NCBI GenBank assembly: GCA_013115135.1
Contig: JABANP010000858.1
Location: forward strand, 1-14,357
Source of the DNA: Perkinsus olseni
Taxonomy: Eukaryota; Perkinsozoa; Perkinsida; Perkinsidae
Length of the DNA stretch: 14,357 nucleotides
Reading direction: 5' to 3'
The position numbers were made by a program, and so were the translations under genes. Of the stretch, positions 1 to 7,638 are shown piece by piece (position 1 is the first letter of the stretch; each line of letters opens with the position of its first letter). A model generated the notes under the pieces. It did no database searches, was not told the origin of the DNA, and saw only the letters and a program-made list of their open reading frames with translations.

Positions 1-439
1 CTCGGTTCAAAGTAGGAGCCCTTGTCGAAACCACACCGCCGCAAGGCACTGAGCTCCGATCGTCTTAGGCCAGGCTGATCGGTGCAGTGAAGCCACGAGG
101 AACAACATCTGGTCATGACAAGCTGAGTGATACTGGGAGTGATGGTACCCAGCACGAAGAAGTTAGTTCGTTTGGGGCCGACCTGTTGAGGCCGAACAGC
201 CACTTCGAGAAGAAGGCTTCAAGACCGACAACAGTATCCTGAAACCAGCTTGTGTGTGCCACCGGCCCCCACACCTCACAGCCGTGTAGGAAGACTGGCA
301 GCACACAGGTCCTCCAAAGTGAGAGAGCCTGGGCGGCCGAGATAGACCACAGCTTGCATGACAGTTTGTTGAACCTGGACAATAGGCCTTTCACCTTCCC
401 CTGAGCCTTCCATATGTGCGATCTCCAGTTCCGGGAGAT
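1..439 (-). other. ORF2 region C-terminal to the RT palm, partial
   Basis: This is the thumb-like segment after the WLGVTIS block. Recognisable LINE-type features are RFNKLSCKLW, LWRTCVLPVFLHGCEVWGP and GLNRSAPNEL. After a frame change near 150-160 the reading continues as LGTITPSITQLV and stays open to the window edge, ending within FDKGSYFEP. Any RNase H domain or C-terminal zinc knuckle would lie left of position 1, so their presence or absence cannot be judged. Unlike the other breaks, this one needs a missing base (or two extra). Confidence 0.75.
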
Positions 440-1395
440 GGTCACTCCGAGCCAGATGATCGAGGGCTTGCAGTGATCGCGAGAGAGACCGTCGACCGCA
501 GAGTCAGCAAGGCGGTCGGCGATGGTCACTCTGGTGTCATCGTCCGCCACCAGGATTTCCGTCTTTGCCAAGTCCAGTTCAAGCCCGAATCGGGTGGCCC
601 ACTCCTTGATGGTGGACGCCACGGCCGCCAGGGCCGCTACTGCCGTGCGCGAGCAATCCGAGCTGATGACAACAGCCGTATCATCCGCATAGAGCTCGGC
701 GGATATCCTGACGCCCGTGGCCGCTAGGTCGTCGGAGGTGCGAGAGATGTATTGGGAGAGCGACACAGTTGCGATGGCATATAGTAGGGGACCCAGGGGA
801 GCTGCCTTGGGGAACGCCCCGGACTCGATTCCTAGAGTGGCCATCGAGAGTGACAGTGTGTCCGTGGGAATAACTGGAGATAAGTTTCCCCATCGCAGGG
901 GAGGAGAGCTCGGTGACGGCACGGACGAGTCCCCGGTGGTCGACGCGGTCGAACGCAGAGCTGACGTCGAAAGTGGCTAGGAGTTTGTAGCGGTGTGCAG
1001 AGTCCTCAAGCGACGCGGTGACGGCCCTAAGGGCCGAGGTCGTGCTCCGATTCGGGATGAAACCATGAAGGTTATCTGGCAGTTTGATCATTGCCTTCAG
1101 GCGACCCCCTATCAATTTCTCCAGAACCTTCAACAGCACTGGCAACAGGGCTATCGGGCGCCACCGTTTTTAATCTGGGTTTATTGCCTCCTTTGTAGAG
1201 CATGATCAGAGAGGAGTTCTTGAGGCAGTTAGGGACAAAGCAGCGGTCCAGGCATGCATTCGCTAGTAGAAGCATGCGGTTTCTCCAGGACGGGTTCTCG
1301 ACAGCTCGTTTCAGGTGCTCGTAGGAGACCTGGTCTGCGCCCGGCGATTTCCCGTTTGGGAAGCCTCTAATAGCGTCAGAGAGTTCCTGGGCAGT
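440..1395 (-). other. ORF2 domain: reverse transcriptase
   Basis: This domain copies the element RNA into DNA at the nicked target. Motifs in order: FPNGKSPGAD near 1360-1331, LIMLYKGGNKPRLK from about 1209, RWRPIALLPVLLKVLEKL from 1166 in a new frame, HGFIPNRSTTSAL, FDVSSAFD with the first catalytic Asp near 968, RGVPQGS near 818, then after another frame change LGPLLYAI, ELYADDTAVV with the YADD box at 691-680, GLELDLAKTEIL, and WLGVTIS near 454. The sequence carries all the expected palm residues, including both Asp of YADD and the Asp of motif A. Two one-base shifts, near 1167-1171 and 796-799, split it. RWRPIALLP and GVPQGS-x-LGP resemble R1/Jockey/CR1-like RTs more than Tad-like ones, a weak impression only. 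Confidence 0.95.
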
Positions 1396-2034
1396 TACAG
1401 GGCCACCAAGACCATTGAGTGAACCGGACGTTTCGACAGACCCCAGGGGTGAAGCGAATTCGGGGGATTCCCCCGGAGAGGAGATGAAGTGGTTTAGTAG
1501 CTCGCACGGATCGTAGGTCTCATTGGCCACCTTCCTGGGCTTGAAGCGCTTGTTTAGTTCGTGGGCAGTGAGGTTGGCCATCTCAGTTCTCCACGCGTTT
1601 CGCTTAGCGACCTTGATGTCGCGATAGTAGCGCTTCTTGGAGTGCACGAACTGCGCCTCGAGTACACGGATTTGATCATGTGGTGGGTCAGTCCTTTTAC
1701 GCAACCTGCGGATCTTCGCCTGGAGATTCCGGAGAGCTTTCCGCTGCTTCTCCAACTGTTCATTCCACCAGGACTCACCGTTCCGCGCCCGAAGCTGGGC
1801 GGGGAAGGTGGCTTCCCGCGATGGAGTCGACAGCCTGACCGCGACTTGGACATCATCCGCTAGGGACACTGCCAGGCGCTCGATGTCCTCGGTCGAGGAG
1901 ATGAGAGGAGCTGTCCTATTGAAGGACTCTAGGTGTCTACTGAAGGCATCCCAGTCCGTGTCCCTTGGGGACCTCCGCTTGGGGTATGACTGACTAGGCG
2001 AGGGTGTCGGGATGATCAATAGTGGCAAAGCGAG

Positions 2035-2675
2035 ATGGTCGCTGAGGGTTTGGATCGGCTCTAGGGGGTCAACCGTCAGCTCCCTTGCGAACGCCAGATC
2101 GATGAAACTTGAGCCTTGGGCGCCCTGGAAAGAGGGAATGTCCTTGTTGCGGGAGCAGATATTGAAGCCGTTCGAGAGCACGAACCGCTCAAGCAGTGCG
2201 CCTCGACCCACCCCTAGGATCTGAGGGAGGGTGGTACGGTGAGAACCACAGGGGTGAGAAAGCATTGGAGTCCCCGCCAGCGAGGATGGGGGAGCGCAGG
2301 GGCAGACTCGCAGCAGCGGGCTAGGGAATTGATGGCGTCCTCCATAGGCAGTGATGAATCACCGTAGAAGGAGATAAAGCGAATGCTGAGAGTGTCGTTG
2401 ACCCTTAGAACAGCCGAGGCCAGGTCCGGGCAGGCGTAAGAAGAGACCACTGGCAGGTCCTTGGAGTGGAGTATCGCCGCCCTATGCCAGTCAGTTGCCC
2501 GACCACGTGCCCCGGGGTTAGGCTCGGAGAGAATGATGTTGTAATTGAGGTAACTAGATCTACGACTAAGAGAAGGCGGACATTCTTGTAATAGTACGAC
2601 GTCAAAGTCGGCTGCTCTAAGCCACTCAGAGAGAGCATCTAGGCTACGGTTAATGTTATGGACCACGACCTTCAA
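2035..2675 (-). other. ORF2 domain: apurinic/apyrimidinic-type endonuclease (EEP superfamily)
   Basis: This domain nicks the target DNA to expose the primer for reverse transcription. Visible motifs in order: HNINRS with the active-site Asn near 2657, LLQEC with the catalytic Glu near 2585, GGDSNAFSPLW with the Asp near 2272 and Asn near 2266, SSFIDLAF with the Asp near 2100, and LSDHLALP with the terminal Asp-His pair near 2040. This is the full EEP catalytic set. The GDSNA motif sits in a different frame from the blocks on either side, so the domain is crossed by two frame breaks within roughly 90 bases. The protein begins almost directly with the first endonuclease strand, leaving no spare N-terminal extension. 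Confidence 0.92.
2672..2675 (-). promoter_or_regulatory. ORF1/ORF2 junction: overlapping TTG start and TGA stop (TTGA)
   Basis: ORF1 ends with CTT TGA. The ORF2 frame begins one base earlier with TTG, sharing the tetranucleotide TTGA. The nearest upstream stop in the ORF2 frame is a TAG at about 2702-2700, and no ATG lies between it and the endonuclease core. Stop-start overlaps with coupled reinitiation are known in some LINEs such as SART1. Here the start would be non-canonical, or a -1 shift would make an ORF1-ORF2 fusion. An undetected indel near this point could also mimic the arrangement. Confidence 0.55.
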
Positions 2676-2791
2676 AGGCCGCGGGGTGGTCGGGGAGCCC
2701 TACGCCCCGTCACAGTCTGGGAGGGGCCCCTCACGAGGGGAGGAGCGACTAGGGGGACTTCCTCACGAACAGGCTGCAGCTTGATGGGCTG

Positions 2792-2977
2792 GCACTTGTA
2801 GTTCAGAGCAGAGTGGCCCGTAGCGCCACAGTTGCTGCACGAGCGGTCAGGCCCCGCAAAGTCGCGGGGGCATGTACATTCCGCTAAGGGGTGATCGCCC
2901 CCACATTTAACGCATTTGGGCGCCCTAGGGCAGCGACTGCCGGGGATGCGGGGGTGATAGGCTCCACAGGTGAAGCA
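2792..2977 (-). other. Three CCHC-type zinc knuckles of ORF1
   Basis: Three Cys/His clusters follow one another. The first starts CFTCGAYH with spacing C-x2-C-x3-H-x7-C. The second is CVKCGGDHPLAEC, C-x2-C-x3-H-x4-C. The third starts CSNCGATGHS, C-x2-C-x4-H-x6-C. Such knuckles bind nucleic acid; a trio at the end of ORF1 is common in R1/Jockey/I-like LINEs, where the spacing differs from retroviral C-x2-C-x4-H-x4-C. The unusually long last gap of the first knuckle weakens it as a zinc site unless a neighbouring Cys or His takes part. Confidence 0.85.
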
Positions 2978-2992
2978 GAGCGCATCCGAGGA

Positions 2993-3514
2993 AGCCCTTT
3001 TCACTTGGACGCGCGAGAGACCAGTGTAGAGATGCGCCTTGGCCAACCAGGAAGTCAATACATGGCTGGGACCCTTGATGAAGATCACACCTCCTTGGGA
3101 GCGCCTGACGATAGACACGCCGTCAGTCGGCACACCGTTCCTGACGGCGATATCGCAGAGGAACTTGGACGAGTTGGCCAGGAAGGTCTGTCTATCGCCC
3201 TTGACGGATAACTCGCCGTTGGACTCAGAGGGGCACATCAGTCTGACTAGGGTCTCCTTGCCGCTGGTGGTCTTAAAGGCAAGGTCGTCGTCAGAGCGGC
3301 TCAGCTTGTCACGGGCTGAGTTGAGATCCTGCTCAGACGAGAAGGACAATGCCAGACCACCGCGGCTCACGAAGGAGCTGAGTATCCTTTCCTCCCGGAG
3401 GACACCAAGGACTGTGTCTTTGATGTCCTTAAGTGCCGCGTCTTCCTTGTCTAAGAAGGGCCAGATGATGCTCGAGCCGACAGCTGACTTGCGGTTGATG
3501 ATCAGTATGTGACG
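2993..3514 (-). other. ORF1 middle domain, possibly RRM-like
   Basis: Between the basic stretch (QPSPPQPQRR) and the knuckles lie about 170 residues with alternating strand-like and helix-like blocks: RHILIINRKS, DIKDTVLGVLREERI, RGGLALSFSS, ETLVRLMCPS, GVSIVRRSQGGVIFIKG and LSRVQVKRA. R1/Jockey/I-type ORF1 proteins usually carry an RNA-binding domain directly before the knuckles, often RRM-like. I see no diagnostic RNP motif, so the assignment rests on position and secondary-structure impression only. Confidence 0.4.
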
Positions 3515-3602
3515 TCTTTGGGGTTGGGGAGGGCTGGGCTGGCGGCTTGGGTTAGCCCGAGCACGCGAAGCTTGTGGCCCGCCAGATCTTGATCTAGGTC
3601 TA

Positions 3603-4280
3603 GGGTTCCCGCGCGTGGGGGGCGGGGGGAGCAGATGATGAAGGATCGGGTGAGGAGTCCGCCCAATCACGCAGGTTTAGGCTGCCGGCCGGCCCACCGA
3701 TATCGGGATTCCAATCACTAGAGGTGAAAACCGATTCGTTGTCAGTTCCGCCCGCGTCGCTGACGACGCTGTGTCTGAGGGAGTCGACCCCAGTGTCGGG
3801 TCTGCGCTTCTTGGCGAGGACAGATGGGAGGTTGGCTTCGGCAAGTTGCGCCTTGGCCGCGGCCAGTTCAGAAACAAGATCAATGATTTGCTGGTCCTTG
3901 GCACTGAGCTTCTCCATGGCGACTAGCCATCTCGTGCTCAGTAGACCGATACATTCCTTAAAGTTGGTGGCGGCGGATGTGGCAAGGCGAACCCCATCAT
4001 ATTTATTGATGCCATCCAGCAGCCAGCCAAGCAATTCGCCATTATTAGAATTCGGGTCGAAGCCACCAATGGCGGCCGTGCGACCCCTAGGATTTCCCTG
4101 GGACCTACCGTTCCTGGAACCAGTTTCGTCCAGGTTATCAATGATGTCCTCAATAGATCTTTGGGTAGAGAGATCCACTTCCTCATCCGCAGTCACTTGA
4201 GCCGACGGCGGGGTGGGAGCCGCACGGGTAGAGGGACGACGAGTCGAGGAAGGGGCGGGAGCAGAGTCGTTGCGAGTCAT
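3603..4280 (-). other. ORF1 N-terminal half: disordered region and predicted coiled coil
   Basis: The segment is 226 residues. Residues 1-30 are rich in Ser, Thr, Pro and Arg and probably disordered. Residues 31-50 are acidic (DEEVDL, IEDIIDNLDE). Residues about 113-155, at roughly 3944-3816, show a heptad-like pattern of Leu/Ile/Val and Ala containing AMEKLSAKDQQIIDL, a plausible coiled coil for trimer or oligomer formation as in many LINE ORF1 proteins. The tail from about residue 205 is again Ser/Pro-rich and runs into the frame break. The coiled coil is an eye-level inference from spacing, not a computed score. Confidence 0.7.
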
Positions 4281-4320
4281 TGCGAGAGAGAGTTGGGTTG
4301 GAAAAAAAAGAACACAACTG
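4281..4320 (-). promoter_or_regulatory. ORF1 leader with polypyrimidine tract
   Basis: Only 40 bases separate the triplet array from the ORF1 ATG. On the sense strand they hold a run of eight T at 4309-4302, then CCAACCCAACTCTCTCTCGC directly before the ATG. The tract is pyrimidine-rich, as seen in initiator regions and near splice acceptors, but I see no defined promoter motif. The bases next to the array form a perfect 7-bp inverted repeat with its first triplets. Confidence 0.5.
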
Positions 4321-4330
4321 TGTAGTTGTG
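4313..4330. repeat. Short inverted repeat at the leader/array boundary
   Basis: CACAACT at 4313-4319 and AGTTGTG at 4324-4330 are perfect inverted copies separated by a 4-base GTGT loop. The hairpin straddles the point where unique element sequence meets the triplet array. With short words from a low-complexity array, chance pairing is quite possible. Confidence 0.6.
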
Positions 4331-5118
4331 GTCGTAGTAGTTGTGGTCGTAGTAGTTGTGGTCGTCGTGGTCGTAGTCGTAGTAGTTGTGGTCGTAGTAG
4401 TTGTGGTCGTCGTGGTCGTAGTAGTTGTGGTCGTCGTGGTCGTGGTCGTAGTTGTGGTCGTAGTAGTTGTGGTCGTCGTGGTCGTAGTAGTTGTGGTCGT
4501 CGTAGTTGTGGTCGTCGTGGTCGTAGTAGTTGTGGTCGTCGTGGTCGTAGTAGTCGTGGTCGTGGTCGTAGTAGTCGTGGTCGTAGTAGTTGTGGTCGTC
4601 GTGGTCGTCGTGGTCGTAGTGGTCGTCGTGGTCGTAGTAGTTGTGGTCGTCGTGGTCGTAGTAGTCGTGGTCGTCGTGGTCGTAGTAGTTGTGGTCGTCG
4701 TGGTCGTCGTAGTTGTAGTCGTCGTGGTCGTAGTAGTTGTGGTCGTCGTGGTCGTAGTAGTTGTGGTCGTCGTAGTTGTGGTCGTCGTGGTTGTGGTCGT
4801 CGTGGTCGTAGTAGTTGTGGTCGTGGTCGTAGTGGTCGTAGTAGTTGTGGTCGTCGTAGTTGTGGTCGTCGTGGTCGTAGTAGTTGTGGTCGTGGTCGTA
4901 GTAGTTGTAGTAGTCGTGGTCGTAGTAGTTGTGGTCGTCGTGGTCGTGGTCGTCGTGGTCGTAGTAGTTGTGGTGGTCGTGGTGGTAGTAGTTGTGGTCG
5001 TCGTGGTAGTAGTCGTCGTGGTTGTAGTAGTCGTGGTCGTCGTGGTCGTAGTAGTCGTGGTCGTCGTAGTTGTGGTCGTCGTGGTCGTAGTAGTTGTGGT
5101 CGTCGTGGTCGTGGTCGT
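4321..5118. repeat. Array I block 1
   Basis: This block holds 266 NGT triplets in one phase, next to the leader. The 24-bp word is more irregular here than in blocks 2 and 3; near 4966-5032 there are rare GGT-GGT pairs and AGT-AGT runs. Its poly-Thr frame is one base out of phase with ORF1. Confidence 0.9.
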
Positions 5119-5120
5119 GT

Positions 5121-5738
5121 AGTAGTCGTGGTCGTAGTAGTCGTGGTCGTAGTAGTTGTGGTCGTCGTGGTCGTAGTAGTTGTGGTCGTCGTGGTTGTGG
5201 TCGTGGTCGTAGTAGTTGTGGTCGTCGTGGTCGTAGTAGTTGTGGTCGTCGTGGTCGTAGTAGTTGTGGTCGTCGTAGTTGTGGTCGTCGTGGTCGTAGT
5301 AGTTGTGGTCGTCGTAGTCGTAGTTGTGGTCGTAGTAGTCGTGGTCGTAGTAGTTGTGGTCGTCGTGGTCGTAGTAGTTGTGGTCGTCGTGGTCGTAGTA
5401 GTTGTGGTCGTCGTGGTCGTAGTAGTTGTGGTCGTCGTGGTCGTAGTAGTTGTGGTCGTCGTGGTCGTAGTAGTTGTGGTCGTCGTGGTCGTAGTAGTTG
5501 TGGTCGTCGTGGTCGTAGTAGTTGTGGTCGTCGTGGTTGTAGTAGTCGTGGTCGTAGTAGTTGTGGTCGTCGTGGTCGTAGTAGTTGTGGTCGTCGTGGT
5601 CGTAGTAGTTGTGGTCGTCGTGGTCGTGGTCGTCGTGGTCGTAGTAGTTGTGGTCGTCGTAGTTGTGGTCGTCGTGGTCGTAGTAGTTGTGGTCGTCGTG
5701 GTCGTAGTAGTTGTGGTCGTCGTGGTCGTAGTAGTTGT
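5121..5738. repeat. Array I block 2
   Basis: This block holds 206 triplets, entered through an extra GT at 5119-5120. It has the most regular run of the 24-bp word, roughly 5350-5520, where near-identical copies follow one another, suggesting recent local expansion. Confidence 0.9.
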
Positions 5739-5740
5739 GT

Positions 5741-7024
5741 GGTCGTCGTGGTCGTCGTAGTTGTGGTCGTCGTGGTCGTAGTAGTTGTGGTCGTCGTGGT
5801 TGTGGTCGTAGTAGTTGTGGTCGTCGTGGTCGTGGTCGTAGTAGTTGTGGTCGTCGTGGTCGTAGTAGTTGTGGTCGTAGTAGTTGTGGTCGTCGTGGTC
5901 GTCGTGGTTGTAGTAGTTGTGGTCGTCGTGGTTGTAGTAGTTGTGGTCGTCGTGGTTGTAGTAGTTGTGGTCGTAGTAGTTGTGGTCGTCGTGGTCGTAG
6001 TAGTTGTGGTCGTCGTGGTCGTAGTAGTTGTGGTCGTCGTGGTCGTAGTAGTTGTGGTCGTCGTGGTTGTGGTCGTCGTGGTTGTAGTAGTCGTGGTCGT
6101 AGTAGTTGTGGTCGTAGTAGTTGTGGTCGTCGTGGTCGTAGTAGTTGTGGTCGTCGTGGTCGTAGTGGTTGTAGTAGTTGTGGTCGTCGTGGTCGTAGTA
6201 GTTGTGGTCGTAGTAGTCGTGGTCGTAGTAGTTGTGGTCGTCGTGGTCGTAGTAGTTGTGGTCGTCGTGGTCGTCGTGGTTGTAGTAGTTGTGGTCGTCG
6301 TGGTCGTAGTAGTTGTGGTCGTGGTCGTCGTGGTTGTAGTAGTCGTGGTCGTCGTAGTTGTGGTCGTCGTGGTTGTAGTAGTCGTGGTCGTCGTGGTTGT
6401 AGTAGTTGTGGTCGTCGTGGTCGTAGTAGTTGTGGTCGTCGTGGTCGTAGTAGTTGTGGTCGTCGTGGTCGTAGTAGTTGTGGTCGTCGTAGTTGTGGTC
6501 GTCGTGGTCGTAGTAGTCGTGGTCGTCGTAGTTGTGGTCGTAGTAGTTGTGGTCGTCGTGGTTGTAGTAGTTGTGGTCGTAGTAGTCGTGGTCGTAGTAG
6601 TTGTGGTCGTCGTAGTCGTGGTCGTCGTGGTTGTAGTAGTTGTGGTCGTCGTGGTCGTAGTAGTTGTGGTCGTCGTGGTCGTAGTAGTTGTGGTCGTCGT
6701 GGTCGTAGTAGTTGTGGTCGTCGTGGTCGTCGTGGTTGTGGTCGTCGTGGTCGTAGTAGTTGTAGTCGTCGTGGTCGTAGTAGCTGTGGTCGTAGTAGTT
6801 GTGGTCGTCGTGGTTGTAGTAGTCGTGGTCGTAGTAGTTGTGGTCGTCGTGGTTGTAGTAGTTGTGGTCGTCGTGGTTGTAGTAGTCGTGGTCGTAGTCG
6901 TTGTGGTCGTAGTAGTTGTGGTCGTCGTGGTTGTAGTAGTTGTGGTCGCAGTAGTCGTGGTCGTCGTGGTCGTAGTAGTTGTGGTCGTCGTGGTCGTAGT
7001 AGTTGTGGTCGTAGTCGTGGTTGT
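5741..7024. repeat. Array I block 3
   Basis: This is the longest phase block, 428 triplets, entered through an extra GT at 5739-5740. It holds both triplets that break the NGT rule, AGC near 6783 and GCA-type context near 6949, each a Thr-to-Ala change in the ACN reading. TGT often replaces CGT as the sixth triplet of the word here, a variant scarcer in blocks 1 and 2. Confidence 0.88.
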
Positions 7025-7026
7025 GT

Positions 7027-7638
7027 GGTCGTAGTAGTTGTGGTCGTCGTGGTCGTAGTAGTTGTGGTCGTGGTCGTAGTAGTTGTGGTCGTCGTGGTCG
7101 TAGTAGTCGTGGTCGTAGTAGTTGTGGTCGTCGTGGTCGTAGTAGTTGTGGTCGTCGTGGTCGTAGTAGTTGTGGTCGTCGTGGTCGTAGTAGTTGTGGT
7201 CGTCGTGGTTGTGGTCGTAGTAGTCGTGGTCGTAGTAGTTGTGGTCGTAGTAGTTGTGGTCGTCGTGGTCGTGGTCGTCGTGGTTGTAGTAGTTGTGGTC
7301 GTCGTGGTCGTAGTAGTTGTGGTCGTCGTGGTTGTAGTAGTTGTGGTCGTCGTGGTTGTGGTCGTAGTGGTTGTGAGTCGTGGTCGTAGTAGTCGTGGTC
7401 GTAGTAGTCGTGGTCGTAGTAGTTGTGGTCGTCGTGGTCGTAGTAGTTGTGTGGTCGTCGTGGTCGTAGTAGTTGTGGTCGTCGTGGTCGTAGTAGTCGT
7501 GGTCGTAGTAGTCGTGGTCGTCGTGGTCGTAGTAGTCGTGGTCGTAGTAGTCGTGGTCGTCGTGGTCGTAGTCGTCGTGGTCGTCGTGGTCGTAGTAGTC
7601 GTGGTCGTCGTGGTCGTAGTAGTAGTCGTGGTCGTTGT
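7027..7638. repeat. Array I blocks 4 to 6
   Basis: Three short blocks, 7027-7374, 7376-7450 and 7453-7638, are separated by one extra G at 7375 and an extra GT at 7451-7452. The two slips cancel, so blocks 4 and 6 share a phase. Toward 7638 the words shorten to C-G-C-A-A type, approaching the half-units of array II. Confidence 0.88.

Larger units (their letters stand above)
1..2675 (-). pseudogene. ORF2: endonuclease-reverse transcriptase polyprotein, frame-broken, C-terminus off-window
   Basis: ORF2 supplies the nicking endonuclease and reverse transcriptase for target-primed reverse transcription. Six consecutive segments carry the conserved motifs in changing frames: about 2675-2291, 2290-2212, 2211-1167, 1166-799, 798-155 and 152-1. 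The first four changes each equal one surplus base: G run 2288-2292, G-rich stretch near 2206-2214, T run 1167-1171, and G run 796-799 (plus-strand bases). The last, near 150-160, has the opposite sign. No in-frame stop lies inside a segment before its switch point. Between EN and RT (about 1690-1770) is a linker with a WWNEQLEK motif followed by an Arg/Lys/Leu-rich possible helix. The first usable codon is TTG at 2675; there is no ATG near the start. Whether the breaks are real mutations or sequence errors cannot be decided here, so I label it broken rather than dead. Confidence 0.9.
2672..4280 (-). pseudogene. ORF1: gag-like RNA-binding protein with three zinc knuckles, one frame break
   Basis: ORF1 proteins coat the element RNA and help form the retrotransposition particle. 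The ATG at 4280-4278 opens 226 codons to a TAG at 3602-3600. The continuation lies one frame over and ends at a TGA at 2674-2672. The switch most likely lies in two adjacent six-G runs on the plus strand, 3617-3622 and 3624-3629. The two halves complement each other: acidic Ser/Pro-rich N-terminus with coiled coil, then a basic stretch, a middle domain and the knuckles, about 550 residues together. The ATG is preferred because it is the first one after the array, though the frame stays open upstream since the array cannot encode a stop. The shift could be a sequence error, a real mutation or, less likely, programmed frameshifting. Confidence 0.85.
1..4320 (-). mobile_element. Non-LTR (LINE) retrotransposon, 3' end beyond the window
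   Basis: A two-ORF LINE runs right to left: short leader, ORF1 (gag-like, zinc knuckles), then ORF2 (endonuclease plus reverse transcriptase). No long terminal repeats, protease or integrase are seen, and the EN-RT order is the LINE order. The 5' limit is set at the junction with the triplet array at 4320/4321, which is an inference because the array could itself belong to the element. The 3' UTR, tail and target-site duplication lie left of position 1. An ORF1 with CCHC knuckles followed by an apurinic-type endonuclease is typical of the R1/Jockey/I/Tad1 assemblage; I cannot fix the clade by eye. No nonsense codon was found in the coding segments, only frame shifts, so the copy looks young. 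Confidence 0.93.
4321..7638. repeat. Array I: NGT (plus) / ACN (sense) triplet array, about 1,103 triplets
   Basis: Every triplet has the form NGT on the plus strand, ACN on the element's sense strand. The commonest higher-order word is eight triplets (24 bp) with first bases T-G-C-C-G-C-A-A; shortened words such as T-G-C-A-A and C-G-C-A-A are mixed in. Only two triplets break the fixed GT, both T-to-C on the plus strand, near 6783 and 6949. On the sense strand the array cannot form a stop or an ATG in any frame: the frames read poly-Thr, Gln/Arg/Leu/Pro, or Asn/Tyr/Asp/His. This explains the very long open frames crossing it. Five insertions of one or two bases (5119-5120, 5739-5740, 7025-7026, 7375, 7451-7452) shift the triplet phase. 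No coding claim is made from openness alone. Confidence 0.97.

Noticed and set aside
416..727. Plus-strand open frame opposite the RT YADD region
   Set aside because: It is antisense to a well-conserved RT segment and has no recognisable motif.
2672..2677. CTT TGA at the ORF1 end resembles the +1 shift site of bacterial release factor 2
   Set aside because: A +1 shift here meets TAA after five codons and does not enter ORF2, which lies in the -1 frame.
3039..4200. Plus-strand open frames opposite ORF1, 3039-3512 and 3724-4200
   Set aside because: They are antisense shadows of ORF1 with no recognisable domains, while the minus strand carries knuckles and a coiled coil.
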